DNA from: an uncultured Collinsella sp.
GTDB lineage: Bacteria > Actinomycetota > Coriobacteriia > Coriobacteriales > Coriobacteriaceae
NCBI GenBank assembly: GCA_900544465.1
Contig: UQVT01000091.1
Span: forward strand, 1-7,634
DNA: 7,634 bases
Direction: 5' to 3'
The first letter of the stretch is position 1. Each line of letters begins with the position of its first letter. The notes under the pieces were generated by a model. The model had not been told where the DNA came from. It did not search any database and saw only the letters and a list, made by a program, of their open reading frames with translations. Below, in pieces: positions 1-5,437 of this stretch. A program made the translations under genes and the position numbers.

Positions 1-24
1 TTTGGGGTCGAGTGCTTTGGACAT
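1..24 (-). CDS. 5' end of an unidentified leftward gene (partial)
   Basis: Reading leftward, an ATG at 24-22 opens a frame giving M-S-K-A-L-D-P-K before the window ends. It is preceded by a well placed ribosome binding site AGGAG (34-30) with a five-base spacer, and by a TATACT -10 box about 40 bases upstream. Eight residues are too few to assign a family, so the product is unknown. The gene is divergent from the wall hydrolase at 293. The claim that this is a real start rests only on the Shine-Dalgarno sequence and the promoter-like box. Confidence 0.5.
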
Positions 25-61
25 GTAGTCTCCTATCGAATCAGGAACACTTCTTGAGGGG

Positions 62-67
62 AGTATA
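62..67 (-). promoter_or_regulatory. -10 box (TATACT) for the leftward partial gene
   Basis: On the minus strand TATACT matches the sigma-70 -10 consensus at five of six positions. It would start transcription roughly 30 bases ahead of the ATG at 24. The -35 region is poor: only a GTTTTG/TTTTGG-like sequence lies around 84-90. The placement relative to the AGGAG site is good. Confidence 0.4.
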
Positions 68-265
68 GCGCAGCTGGGGGCGCCCAAAACACGCGGGGCA
101 GGAAAACCAGAGGATTGATGTTAACGTACTCATAGGGTGTTATTTGCATAATCCTTACCTTTGGTGTGGGACGTAATTGCGAGCCGCTGACCATGCTTTT
201 CCAGCCGTTCGTGGAAATAGTTGGGACAAGCGCGATGTGCGTTAATATGTTTGAGTTGAGCGACA

Positions 266-271
266 TATAAA
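266..271 (+). promoter_or_regulatory. possible -10 (TATAAA) for the wall hydrolase gene
   Basis: An AT-rich patch (TATAAATAA, 266-274) lies about 20 bases before the start codon at 293, and GGAG at 284-287 is the ribosome binding site five bases before the ATG. No convincing -35 is visible at the right distance (only TTAATA near 242-247), and the implied 5' UTR would be very short. The rest of the 25-292 gap shows no recognisable riboswitch or RNA gene. Confidence 0.25.
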
Positions 272-292
272 TAAGCATGTAACGGAGTACAT

Positions 293-1498
293 ATGTCACC
301 AAACAACGATTCCATCTTTACGCAGGAGCTTTCGCGCCGCACTGCCCTTAAGGCTCTTTTCGGCGCTGCTTCCGCGGCTGTTCTTTTTGGCCTGCCTGCT
401 CGCGCCCATGCGGCTGAGGCCAGCCAAGAAACCACCGACAAACTGAATGCCGCCCAGGCCCAGCTCGACGAGGTCCAGGCCCAGCTCGACAGCATCGCCA
501 ATGAGTACGCGACGCTCGCCAACAAGAACGCCCAGACCCTCAGCGATATCGAAGGCGTGCAGGGCCAGATTGACGAGACGCAGGCTCAGATCGACACCAA
601 GAAGGCCGAGCTCAAAGAGAAGCGCAGCGACCTTTCCGATCGCGTTGCCGCCAGCTACAAGTCGGGCGGCACCAACATCTTGTCGTTGCTGCTCGCTTCT
701 GGCTCGTTTGAGGAACTCGTCGCCAACGCGCATTACGTCGAGAAGATCAACAAGAGTGACCGCGACGCCATCGAGGACATCCAGACCATCCAGAAAGAGC
801 TCGATACACAGAAGTCCGAGCTCGAGTCGCAAAAAGCCGACTTGGAGAAGCTCAAGGACCAGCAGACTGCTCAGATGCAGGACATGCAGGCCAAGCAGCA
901 AGAAGTCCAGACCGTGCTGAACGGTCTTTCCGACGACGTCAAGGAGCTCATGGCTCAGCGCGATTCCGAGATCCTCGCTGCCGCCCAGGCTGAGGAGGCC
1001 GCTAGGAAGGCTGCCGCTGCCGCGGCTGCCGCGAACAAGAACAATTCCTACTCGGGTGGTTCAAGCTCGGGTGGCGGATCGTATGCCGGCGGCACCCCGC
1101 AGCAGAATGCCGGCTCGGGCAAGCAGCAGGCTGTCGTCAATGCATGCTACTCCACGCCCTCGCCTGGCCTGAACTGGTGCGCCGCCTGGGTTACCAACGT
1201 GTTCCGCAACGCCGGCGTGGGCTACTTTGGCGGCAACGCGTGCGATATGTTTAACGCCTGGTGCTACAGCTCTGACCGTTCGGCGCTGCAGGTGGGCATG
1301 ATCGTGGCCGACTCGTCGCACAGTGGCACCGGTACGCCGGGTCTGCTGTACGGACACGTGGGCATCTATGTTGGCGGCGGCATCGTTATGAGCAACGAGG
1401 GCGCCATTACGTCTAAGTCGCTTGACTCGTTCATTGGGTTCTACGGCACTGGCTCTGGCGTGCGCTGGGGCTGGCTCGGCGGCGTGGCGCTGTCGTAA
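293..1498 (+). CDS. secreted coiled-coil peptidoglycan hydrolase (PcsB/CwlO-like, CHAP or NlpC/P60-type C-terminal domain)
   Basis: The 401-aa product is an exported cell-wall hydrolase. Residues 1-40 form a signal peptide with a twin-arginine-like motif SRRTALK (14-20), an Ala-rich hydrophobic core and an A-H-A cleavage site at 38-40. Residues 43-245 are a long Gln/Glu/Lys-rich coiled coil containing the PcsB-type signature around RVAASYKSGG and SLLLASGSFEELV (117-143). A low-complexity Gly/Ser linker (about 251-276) leads to the catalytic domain (about 277-401). There NWCAAWV supplies the likely nucleophile Cys296, YGHVGIYVG the likely catalytic His355, and MSNEG (366-370) the likely third polar residue. 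In PcsB/CwlO-type enzymes the coiled coil restrains the hydrolase domain and couples it to FtsEX; no ftsEX is visible here. The bond cleaved cannot be read from the sequence. The start is fixed by GGAG at 284-287. It converges with murB, and two hairpins follow the stop. Confidence 0.88.
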   Translation: MSPNNDSIFTQELSRRTALKALFGAASAAVLFGLPARAHAAEASQETTDKLNAAQAQLDEVQAQLDSIANEYATLANKNAQTLSDIEGVQGQIDETQAQIDTKKAELKEKRSDLSDRVAASYKSGGTNILSLLLASGSFEELVANAHYVEKINKSDRDAIEDIQTIQKELDTQKSELESQKADLEKLKDQQTAQMQDMQAKQQEVQTVLNGLSDDVKELMAQRDSEILAAAQAEEAARKAAAAAAAANKNNSYSGGSSSGGGSYAGGTPQQNAGSGKQQAVVNACYSTPSPGLNWCAAWVTNVFRNAGVGYFGGNACDMFNAWCYSSDRSALQVGMIVADSSHSGTGTPGLLYGHVGIYVGGGIVMSNEGAITSKSLDSFIGFYGTGSGVRWGWLGGVALS

Positions 1499-1506
1499 AG
1501 CCGACG

Positions 1507-1642
1507 GGGCCGCGTGCCCGCCCGCAATATATTTGATTGCCTGCTCGGGCAGTCCTGCGCAAGACGAAGGCCACATTAAGTGGCCTTCTTTGCGTGCGGA
1601 ACTCGCGATCAATCAAATATATTGCGGGCGGGCACGCGGCCC
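1507..1642. repeat. 136-bp element with perfect 33-bp terminal inverted repeats
   Basis: Bases 1507-1539 and 1610-1642 are exact reverse complements over 33 positions. Each arm has a GC-rich outer part (GGGCCGCGTGCCCGCCC) and an AT-rich inner part (CAATATATTTGATTG). The 70-base interior carries a second hairpin (1566-1588), so the transcript could fold into a long stem closed by an internal terminator-like loop. The element begins eight bases after the hydrolase stop codon. There is no obvious target-site duplication and no coding sequence inside. It could be a REP/BIME-like or MITE-like intergenic repeat or a structured 3' UTR. Its copy number elsewhere is unknown from this window. Confidence 0.8.
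1566..1591 (+). terminator. terminator-like hairpin nested inside the inverted repeat
   Basis: GAAGGCCAC (1566-1574) pairs perfectly with GTGGCCTTC (1580-1588) around the loop ATTAA. On the plus strand only a short run, TTT (1589-1591), follows, so it is a weak intrinsic terminator for the hydrolase mRNA. Four further bases on each side (1558-1562 with 1590-1594) can extend the stem after a small bulge. On the minus strand no T-run follows. Confidence 0.55.
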
Positions 1643-1694
1643 TCTTGGGTTCGGGGCGCGGCACACCGGACTGGTTGTCTGAATTAAAGAAAGT

Positions 1695-1721
1695 GAAGGC
1701 CCCTTTCGGGGCCTTCTTTTT
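1695..1721. terminator. rho-independent terminator, strong for the hydrolase and possibly shared with murB
   Basis: GAAGGCCCC (1695-1703) pairs perfectly with GGGGCCTTC (1708-1716) around TTTC. Five T residues (1717-1721) follow on the plus strand, a textbook intrinsic terminator for rightward transcription. Leftward, the same hairpin begins three bases after the murB stop codon and has a GAAA loop, but its tail is the less uniform ACTTTCTTT. Bidirectional use is therefore likely but less certain for murB. Confidence 0.85.
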
Positions 1722-2682
1722 ATAAAAATTCGCCTACTCGGTGGACTTCGGGTTCTAGGTCTACGTCGAACTGCTCTTTGACTTTGGCTTGGATGTCGCG
1801 GATGAGTTCGTCGACGTCGGCGGCGGTGGCGTGGTCGGCGTTGACGATGAAGCCGCAGTGCTTCTCGCTCACCTGCGCGCCGCCAACGGCGTGTCCTCGC
1901 AGGCCGGCGTCCATGATGAGCTTGCCGGCAAAGTAGCCCTCGGGGCGCTTGAAGGTGGAGCCGGCGCTCGGCATGTCGAGCGGCTGCTTGTCCTCGCGGC
2001 GCTGGCGGTAGTCGTCCATGTCGGCCTTGATCATCGCGGCGTTGCCCGGGGCGAGATTGAAGGTGGCCGAAAGCACGATAAAGCCGTCATCGGCGATGCG
2101 GCTCTTTCGATAACCCAGGTTGAGCTCGTCGACATCGAACTCGATGATATTGCCGCTGCCGCGGGTGCCGTCGTCGAGCTGGCGAGCGGGTTTGTAGACG
2201 CGCACGGACTCCAGCACATCGGCCATGCAGGCACCGTAGGCACCGGCGTTCATGTAGCAGGCGCCGCCGACCGATCCGGGGATGCCCGAGATGGGCTCCA
2301 TGCCGGTGAGGCAGGCCTCGGCTGCCGCGGCTGCGACATCGGAAAGCAGCGCGCCGGCTGCCGCCGTGACGTGCGTGCCGTCGATCGTAATGTCGGAGAG
2401 GCCTTCGCCCAACGCCACGACGACGCCGCGGATACCCTTGTCGCCGACGAGCAGGTCGGAGCCGTTGCCCACGATGGTGAGGGGCAGATCGCAGCGATAG
2501 CAGGTATCGAGCGTGGCGACGAGGCCCTGCTCGGTATCGGGCGTGACAAAGACGTCGGCCGGGCCGCCGATCTTAAACGTGGTGTGCTCGCGCATGGGCT
2601 CGCTCATCAGCACGTTGTCCTCGCCGGCAACGCCAGCAAGCGCGCACAGCAGGTCCTCGTTAAAAAAGTCGTTCTCGTGCAT
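1720..2682 (-). CDS. murB: UDP-N-acetylenolpyruvoylglucosamine reductase (MurB, type II-like)
   Basis: The 320-aa cytoplasmic flavoenzyme reduces UDP-GlcNAc-enolpyruvate to UDP-MurNAc with NADPH, the second committed step of peptidoglycan precursor synthesis. The FAD-binding half carries FKIGGPA (36-42), GNGSDLLVG (72-80) and GIPGSVGG (133-140). The substrate half carries GYRKSR with the catalytic Arg192, SAGSTFKRP with the proton-donor Ser242, the stretch from AGKLI through VSEKHCGF, and LEPEVHRVG with the C-terminal catalytic Glu312. The compact SAGSTFK region fits type II MurB of Gram-positive bacteria. I chose the ATG at 2682, preceded by AAGGCGG with an eight-base spacer. The in-frame TTG at 2727 would add 15 residues but overlaps the likely -10 box. 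The gene is divergent from the LacI regulator and convergent with the hydrolase. Confidence 0.96.
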   Translation of the reverse strand: MHENDFFNEDLLCALAGVAGEDNVLMSEPMREHTTFKIGGPADVFVTPDTEQGLVATLDTCYRCDLPLTIVGNGSDLLVGDKGIRGVVVALGEGLSDITIDGTHVTAAAGALLSDVAAAAAEACLTGMEPISGIPGSVGGACYMNAGAYGACMADVLESVRVYKPARQLDDGTRGSGNIIEFDVDELNLGYRKSRIADDGFIVLSATFNLAPGNAAMIKADMDDYRQRREDKQPLDMPSAGSTFKRPEGYFAGKLIMDAGLRGHAVGGAQVSEKHCGFIVNADHATAADVDELIRDIQAKVKEQFDVDLEPEVHRVGEFL

Positions 2683-2714
2683 ACGAATATCCGCCTTTTG
2701 GTGGTCGTTGTCAT

Positions 2715-2724
2715 CAATCGATTG
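2715..2724. promoter_or_regulatory. candidate LacI-family operator (CAATCGATTG)
   Basis: This is a perfect 10-bp palindrome with a central CpG and an AATCGATT core. That core fits the AAnCGnTT centre typical of LacI/PurR/CcpA-type operators. It sits just downstream of the murB -10 box, over the likely transcription start, in the gap shared with a divergent LacI-family gene. Binding by that regulator is an inference. It is about 140 bases from the lacI-type start codon. Confidence 0.35.
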
Positions 2725-2725
2725 C

Positions 2726-2731
2726 AATATA
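2726..2731 (-). promoter_or_regulatory. -10 box (TATATT) of murB
   Basis: On the minus strand TATATT lies about 44 bases before the murB ATG and would place the transcription start near 2719. No good -35 is visible 16-18 bases upstream. The box covers the alternative TTG codon at 2727, which argues for the downstream ATG. Confidence 0.4.
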
Positions 2732-2824
2732 CCCCACCCGGACGGATTTGGTGCGCTGGCGGCGATAAAACAGCCGTCTACCGGATTGGTAAAGTGTTTA
2801 TCACCGAGGTAGAGGGGCGGTCGC

Positions 2825-2830
2825 TATACT
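2825..2830 (+). promoter_or_regulatory. -10 box (TATACT) of the LacI-family regulator gene
   Basis: TATACT lies 36 bases before the start codon and matches the -10 consensus at five of six positions. No TTGACA-like -35 is present at 16-18 bases upstream, which suggests a weak or activator-dependent promoter. Confidence 0.4.
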
Positions 2831-2865
2831 TTCAAGAGATTGCGCGTAAACCTGGAAGGAGCGAG

Positions 2866-3894
2866 ATGGCCAACAAAGTCACCCTCAAGCAGATTGCCCA
2901 GGAGGTGGGGCTTTCCCCCTCGTCAGTCTCGCTTGTTCTCAATAATCGGCCCTGTCGCATCTCGGAAGAAAACCGCAAGCTCATCAAGGAGGTTGCGGCG
3001 CGCAACCACTATGTTCCTAATCAGATTGCGCGTAGTCTGGTCATGCGCGAGTCGCGCACGCTGGGCCTTATCGTCCCTAACATCGAGAGCCGCTTTTTTG
3101 CCTCGCTCGCCGGTAGCCTGGAAAAGCGCTGCCGCGAGGACGGCTATGCGCTCTTCATTACCAGCTCGGGTGGAAGTGCCGACGACGATCTGGAGCTGCT
3201 GCGTCAGCTGGTAACGCGCGGCGTTGATGGCGTCTTCCTGGTTGTGGGCGACGAGTTCTCCGACGACCGCGCCCTGCGCGAAGAAGTCAGCCATCTGCCT
3301 ATCCCTGCCGTGATGGTCGACCGTGCCATTGAGGGGCTCGAGTGCGACAAGGTGATGTTCGACCACGAGATGGGTGGCTACATGGCCACCCGCTATCTGA
3401 TCGAGCAGGGCCACCGTCGCATTGCCTGCTTGGTTAACGCGCGCCGTTCCAATACGGGGCGTAAGCGACTTGCCGGCTATGAGCGCGCGCTGCGCGAGGT
3501 TGGCCTGCCTATCGACGCACGTTTGGAGTTTGAGAGCGAGTACTACATTCCGAGTGCCTACGAGGCCTCGGAGGCGGTGCTCGCAACTGATGCCACCGCT
3601 GTGTTCGCAAGTTCGGATAACATCGCCCTCGGTCTGCTCAAGCGCTTGCACGAGATGGGGAAGAGCATCCCGGGCGATATCTCGGTGGTGAGCTATGACA
3701 ACTCGGCGGCCGACGTTCTCTTTGAGCCGGCGCTGACCGCCATTGAGCAGGATCCTGGTGTCCTTGCGGAGCATGCTTTTGGCTGCATGTCCAAGCGTCT
3801 TGCCGGTAGGGGCGGCAGGCGTGCCGAAGAGGTCGTCCTGGAGCCGGCGCTTATCGTTAAGGGCAGCGTGCTCGAACTTACCGAATGTAGCTAA
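2866..3894 (+). CDS. LacI-family transcriptional regulator
   Basis: The 342-aa product is a DNA-binding repressor with a sugar-binding-protein-like sensor. The N-terminal helix-turn-helix starts TLKQIAQEVGLSPSSVSLVLNN (6-27), with the usual S-P-S-S-V-S recognition region. The hinge NQIARSLVMRESRTLGLIVP (52-71) follows. The effector domain (about 65-335) has the expected landmarks: NIESRFFASL (72-81), DGVFLV (121-126), GHRRIACLV (182-190), ASSDNIALGLL (248-258) and DISVVSYDNS (271-280). The ligand cannot be predicted. The start is the ATG at 2866 with GGAAGGAG four bases upstream; the frame stays open far upstream, but that part is only antisense to murB. No transporter or catabolic gene is adjacent, so it may act on distant genes, on itself, or through the palindrome at 2715. 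Confidence 0.93.
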   Translation: MANKVTLKQIAQEVGLSPSSVSLVLNNRPCRISEENRKLIKEVAARNHYVPNQIARSLVMRESRTLGLIVPNIESRFFASLAGSLEKRCREDGYALFITSSGGSADDDLELLRQLVTRGVDGVFLVVGDEFSDDRALREEVSHLPIPAVMVDRAIEGLECDKVMFDHEMGGYMATRYLIEQGHRRIACLVNARRSNTGRKRLAGYERALREVGLPIDARLEFESEYYIPSAYEASEAVLATDATAVFASSDNIALGLLKRLHEMGKSIPGDISVVSYDNSAADVLFEPALTAIEQDPGVLAEHAFGCMSKRLAGRGGRRAEEVVLEPALIVKGSVLELTECS

Positions 3895-3923
3895 GCGTAC
3901 TTGTTTGTTTGCATAGATTGCAT

Positions 3924-3940
3924 GCGGAGTGTCCGCTATT
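3924..3940 (+). terminator. small hairpin after the LacI-family gene, possible weak terminator
   Basis: GCGGA (3924-3928) pairs with TCCGC (3932-3936) around GTG, and TATT follows. The stem has only five pairs and the T-run is broken, so termination here is doubtful. The longer palindrome at 3949-4021 is a stronger structure. Confidence 0.2.
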
Positions 3941-3948
3941 TGCCGGCG

Positions 3949-4021
3949 GGGCCGGGGTGCCTGCCTTGTTTTGAGAAGTTCGCGGAGCCCACTTCTCAAA
4001 ACAAGGCAGGCACCCCGGCCC
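3949..4021. repeat. perfect palindrome: 31-bp arms with an 11-base loop
   Basis: Bases 3949-3979 and 3991-4021 are exact reverse complements, separated by TCGCGGAGCCC. The arms read from a GC-rich base (GGGCCGGGGTGCCTGCC) to an AT-richer tip (TTGTTTTGAGAAGT). One G-U pair can extend the stem outward. No T-run follows on either side, so it is not a standard intrinsic terminator. It could be a palindromic intergenic repeat or a U-less hairpin protecting the 3' end of the LacI-family mRNA. It shares no arm sequence with the repeat at 1507-1642. Confidence 0.8.
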
Positions 4022-4096
4022 TCGTCCGTTAACTCTTCCGCTGGGCGAGCCTTAGACGCCGCGCACCGATAGGGTAAGGCAGCGGCTTGAAATTGG

Positions 4097-4105
4097 TGCT
4101 ATATT
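4097..4105 (+). promoter_or_regulatory. extended -10 promoter (TGC-TATATT) for the 162-aa gene
   Basis: TATATT at 4100-4105 is preceded directly by TGC, the extended -10 TGn motif, which can compensate for the absent -35. It lies 37 bases before the start codon at 4143. Confidence 0.45.
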
Positions 4106-4142
4106 CAGCTTGAGTTGTTTAATGCTAGTACGGGAGGCTGAT

Positions 4143-4631
4143 ATGGGGCTGTTCAAGAAGAAAAACCCGCAGGATGCCTTTGATCCCGATGTGTTTACCA
4201 TCACGGATACGATTTTGGACCCGCCGCGGTTTACATTTTTGCCGGCCATCTACCAGGATGCCACGCGCCGCAAGTGGGCCGTGCATCAGCGCGGCGGCGA
4301 GCCGAAGATTTTTGACTATGCGGACGTGTTGCAGTGCGAAGTGGCCGAGGCGGGCGATCCGGAGGCCGAAGAAGCGGTCTCTAAACAGGAATTTGCCCAG
4401 CGTATCCTGGCAAATCCTGCCAAGGCAGCAAAAATAAATGCTGCCAAGCGTAATATGTGTCTTGGTATGGGCGTTGTTGTGGCGGTTCAGACGGGAAAAG
4501 ACGAGGTTTCCAAATTAGAGATTCCCGTTATGACCGACGAAGTCAAACGCGATTCAAGTCTATATAAGTCGTATCGGAATGTCGCCGAGAAGATCAAGGC
4601 AGAATTTGATGCCATGGGAGGGCTGGCCTAA
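4143..4631 (+). CDS. conserved-looking hypothetical protein, 162 aa
   Basis: I do not recognise this family with confidence. The start at 4143 is set by GGGAGG (4132-4137) with a five-base spacer; an upstream in-frame TTG at 4110 lacks such a site. The product begins with a basic patch, MGLFKKKNPQ. It has an aromatic/beta-rich stretch, FTFLPAIYQDATRRKWAVH (30-48) and KIFDYADVLQCEV (55-67), an acidic linker (68-83), a Lys/Ala-rich segment (85-103), a short hydrophobic strand LGMGVVVAV (107-115), and a charged C-terminal helix (133-158). There is no signal peptide and no clear membrane helix, so it is probably cytoplasmic. The IYQD...KIFDYADVL arrangement resembles small DUF proteins of Gram-positive bacteria, possibly DUF4428-like; this is only an impression. 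It lies 38 bases before the first GntR gene with no terminator between, so co-transcription is likely. Confidence 0.8.
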   Translation: MGLFKKKNPQDAFDPDVFTITDTILDPPRFTFLPAIYQDATRRKWAVHQRGGEPKIFDYADVLQCEVAEAGDPEAEEAVSKQEFAQRILANPAKAAKINAAKRNMCLGMGVVVAVQTGKDEVSKLEIPVMTDEVKRDSSLYKSYRNVAEKIKAEFDAMGGLA

Positions 4632-4669
4632 TTTTGGCGGCATACGTTTCTGAATGAGGAGTCTGTGCA

Positions 4670-5437
4670 ATGGCAGGCGAATCTTATGCAATTCCCCCCA
4701 AAGATCATGCTGTTGAGGGAATTCTTTGGTATATCCAGCACCATCAGCTTGCCGGCGGCGATCGCCTGCCGGCCGAGCGCGTGCTGTGCGAAGAGATTGG
4801 CGTTTCGCGTACGGCGTTGCGTGCCGGTATCACGCGGCTTATCTCGTGTGGAACGCTCGAGAGCCGTCGCGGATCGGGCACGTATGTGTGTCCTCCCAAG
4901 CCGCTGAACATCTTCCAGGAAACGTATAACTTTTCCGATGCTGTGCGGACTGCCGGCCTGCACCCCTCTTCTCGTCTGGTTTCCACCGGGACCATCGAGG
5001 CGGATGAGGCGCTTGCCGACAAGCTTGGGGTGGCTGTAGGCGCTCCCTTGCTCCGCATGCGGCGCGTTCGACTTATTGAGGGCGAGCCGGCGTCAATCGA
5101 GACCGCTCACGTTAACCTGTCCCTGTGCCCATCGCTTCCCGAGCACGATTTTGAGTGTGAGAGCCTTTACGATGTCTTGCTCAAAGAAGGTGGCGTGCGC
5201 GTTGAGCATGGACGTGAGCATATCTCCATCTCGCGTTTGAACGTCGAAGAGGCCGAGCTGCTCCAGCAAGAAGAGGGAACGCCGGTGTTCTATGAGAGCT
5301 CGATCGAATTTGATAAGGACATGCGTTTTGTGGAGCATTGCAAATCGGTGATTTTGCCCACAAAGTTCCGCTTTGCCGATAACGGCGAAGAGAACGGCAT
5401 GAGGAGCGTGGCAGGTGAACAATGGCTGAAACAGTAG
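4670..5437 (+). CDS. GntR-family transcriptional regulator, HutC type (UTRA domain), first of a tandem pair
   Basis: The 255-aa product is a ligand-responsive transcription factor. The N-terminal winged helix-turn-helix spans about 11-74, with the GntR signature GDRLPAERVLCEEIGVSRTA (30-49) and the wing RRGSGTYV (66-73). Residues about 80-235 form a UTRA effector domain, recognisable from RMRRVRLIEGEPASIETAHV (129-148), ESLYDVLL (164-171), EEAELLQQEEGTPVFYESS (193-211) and VEHCKSVILPTKFRF (221-235). UTRA domains commonly bind phosphorylated sugars or related small molecules. GAGGAG (4656-4661) lies eight bases before the ATG. Its stop codon lies within the next gene, which overlaps it by 16 bases, so the two regulators are probably translationally coupled. 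The C-terminal tail after residue 236 is polar and unremarkable. Confidence 0.93.
   Translation: MAGESYAIPPKDHAVEGILWYIQHHQLAGGDRLPAERVLCEEIGVSRTALRAGITRLISCGTLESRRGSGTYVCPPKPLNIFQETYNFSDAVRTAGLHPSSRLVSTGTIEADEALADKLGVAVGAPLLRMRRVRLIEGEPASIETAHVNLSLCPSLPEHDFECESLYDVLLKEGGVRVEHGREHISISRLNVEEAELLQQEEGTPVFYESSIEFDKDMRFVEHCKSVILPTKFRFADNGEENGMRSVAGEQWLKQ

Noticed and set aside
35..292. A c-di-AMP (ydaO/yuaA-type) riboswitch ahead of the wall hydrolase.
   Set aside because: Such riboswitches precede some actinobacterial wall hydrolases, so I looked. The conserved ydaO sequence blocks and a plausible fold are not visible on the plus strand.
296..901. Minus-strand frame opposite the hydrolase coiled coil.
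   Set aside because: Leu/Val-rich composition is the expected mirror of a Gln/Glu/Lys-rich coiled coil. There is no ribosome binding site, and the plus-strand gene has clear domains.
1431..1682. Short frames on both strands across the inverted repeat, with the same CPPAIYLI peptide from each arm.
   Set aside because: The shared peptide is produced by the inverted repeat read in both directions. There are no ribosome binding sites, and the stretch is better explained as a structured non-coding repeat.
2779..2791. TACC-GGATT-GGTA as a second LacI operator near the regulator's own promoter.
   Set aside because: The half-sites are four bases with an odd five-base centre and lack the central CpG symmetry expected of LacI-family operators. 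It is probably chance.
1789..2865. A very long plus-strand open frame that runs antisense through murB and joins the LacI-family gene.
   Set aside because: It is the shadow of murB's high-GC codon pattern. The LacI domain starts cleanly at 2866 with GGAAGGAG and a helix-turn-helix from residue 6, and the upstream part has low-complexity Val/Ala/Gly/Asp composition.
3949..4021. The second palindrome as a standard rho-independent terminator.
   Set aside because: No T-run follows the stem on either strand, and the 31-bp perfect stem is much longer than typical intrinsic terminators.
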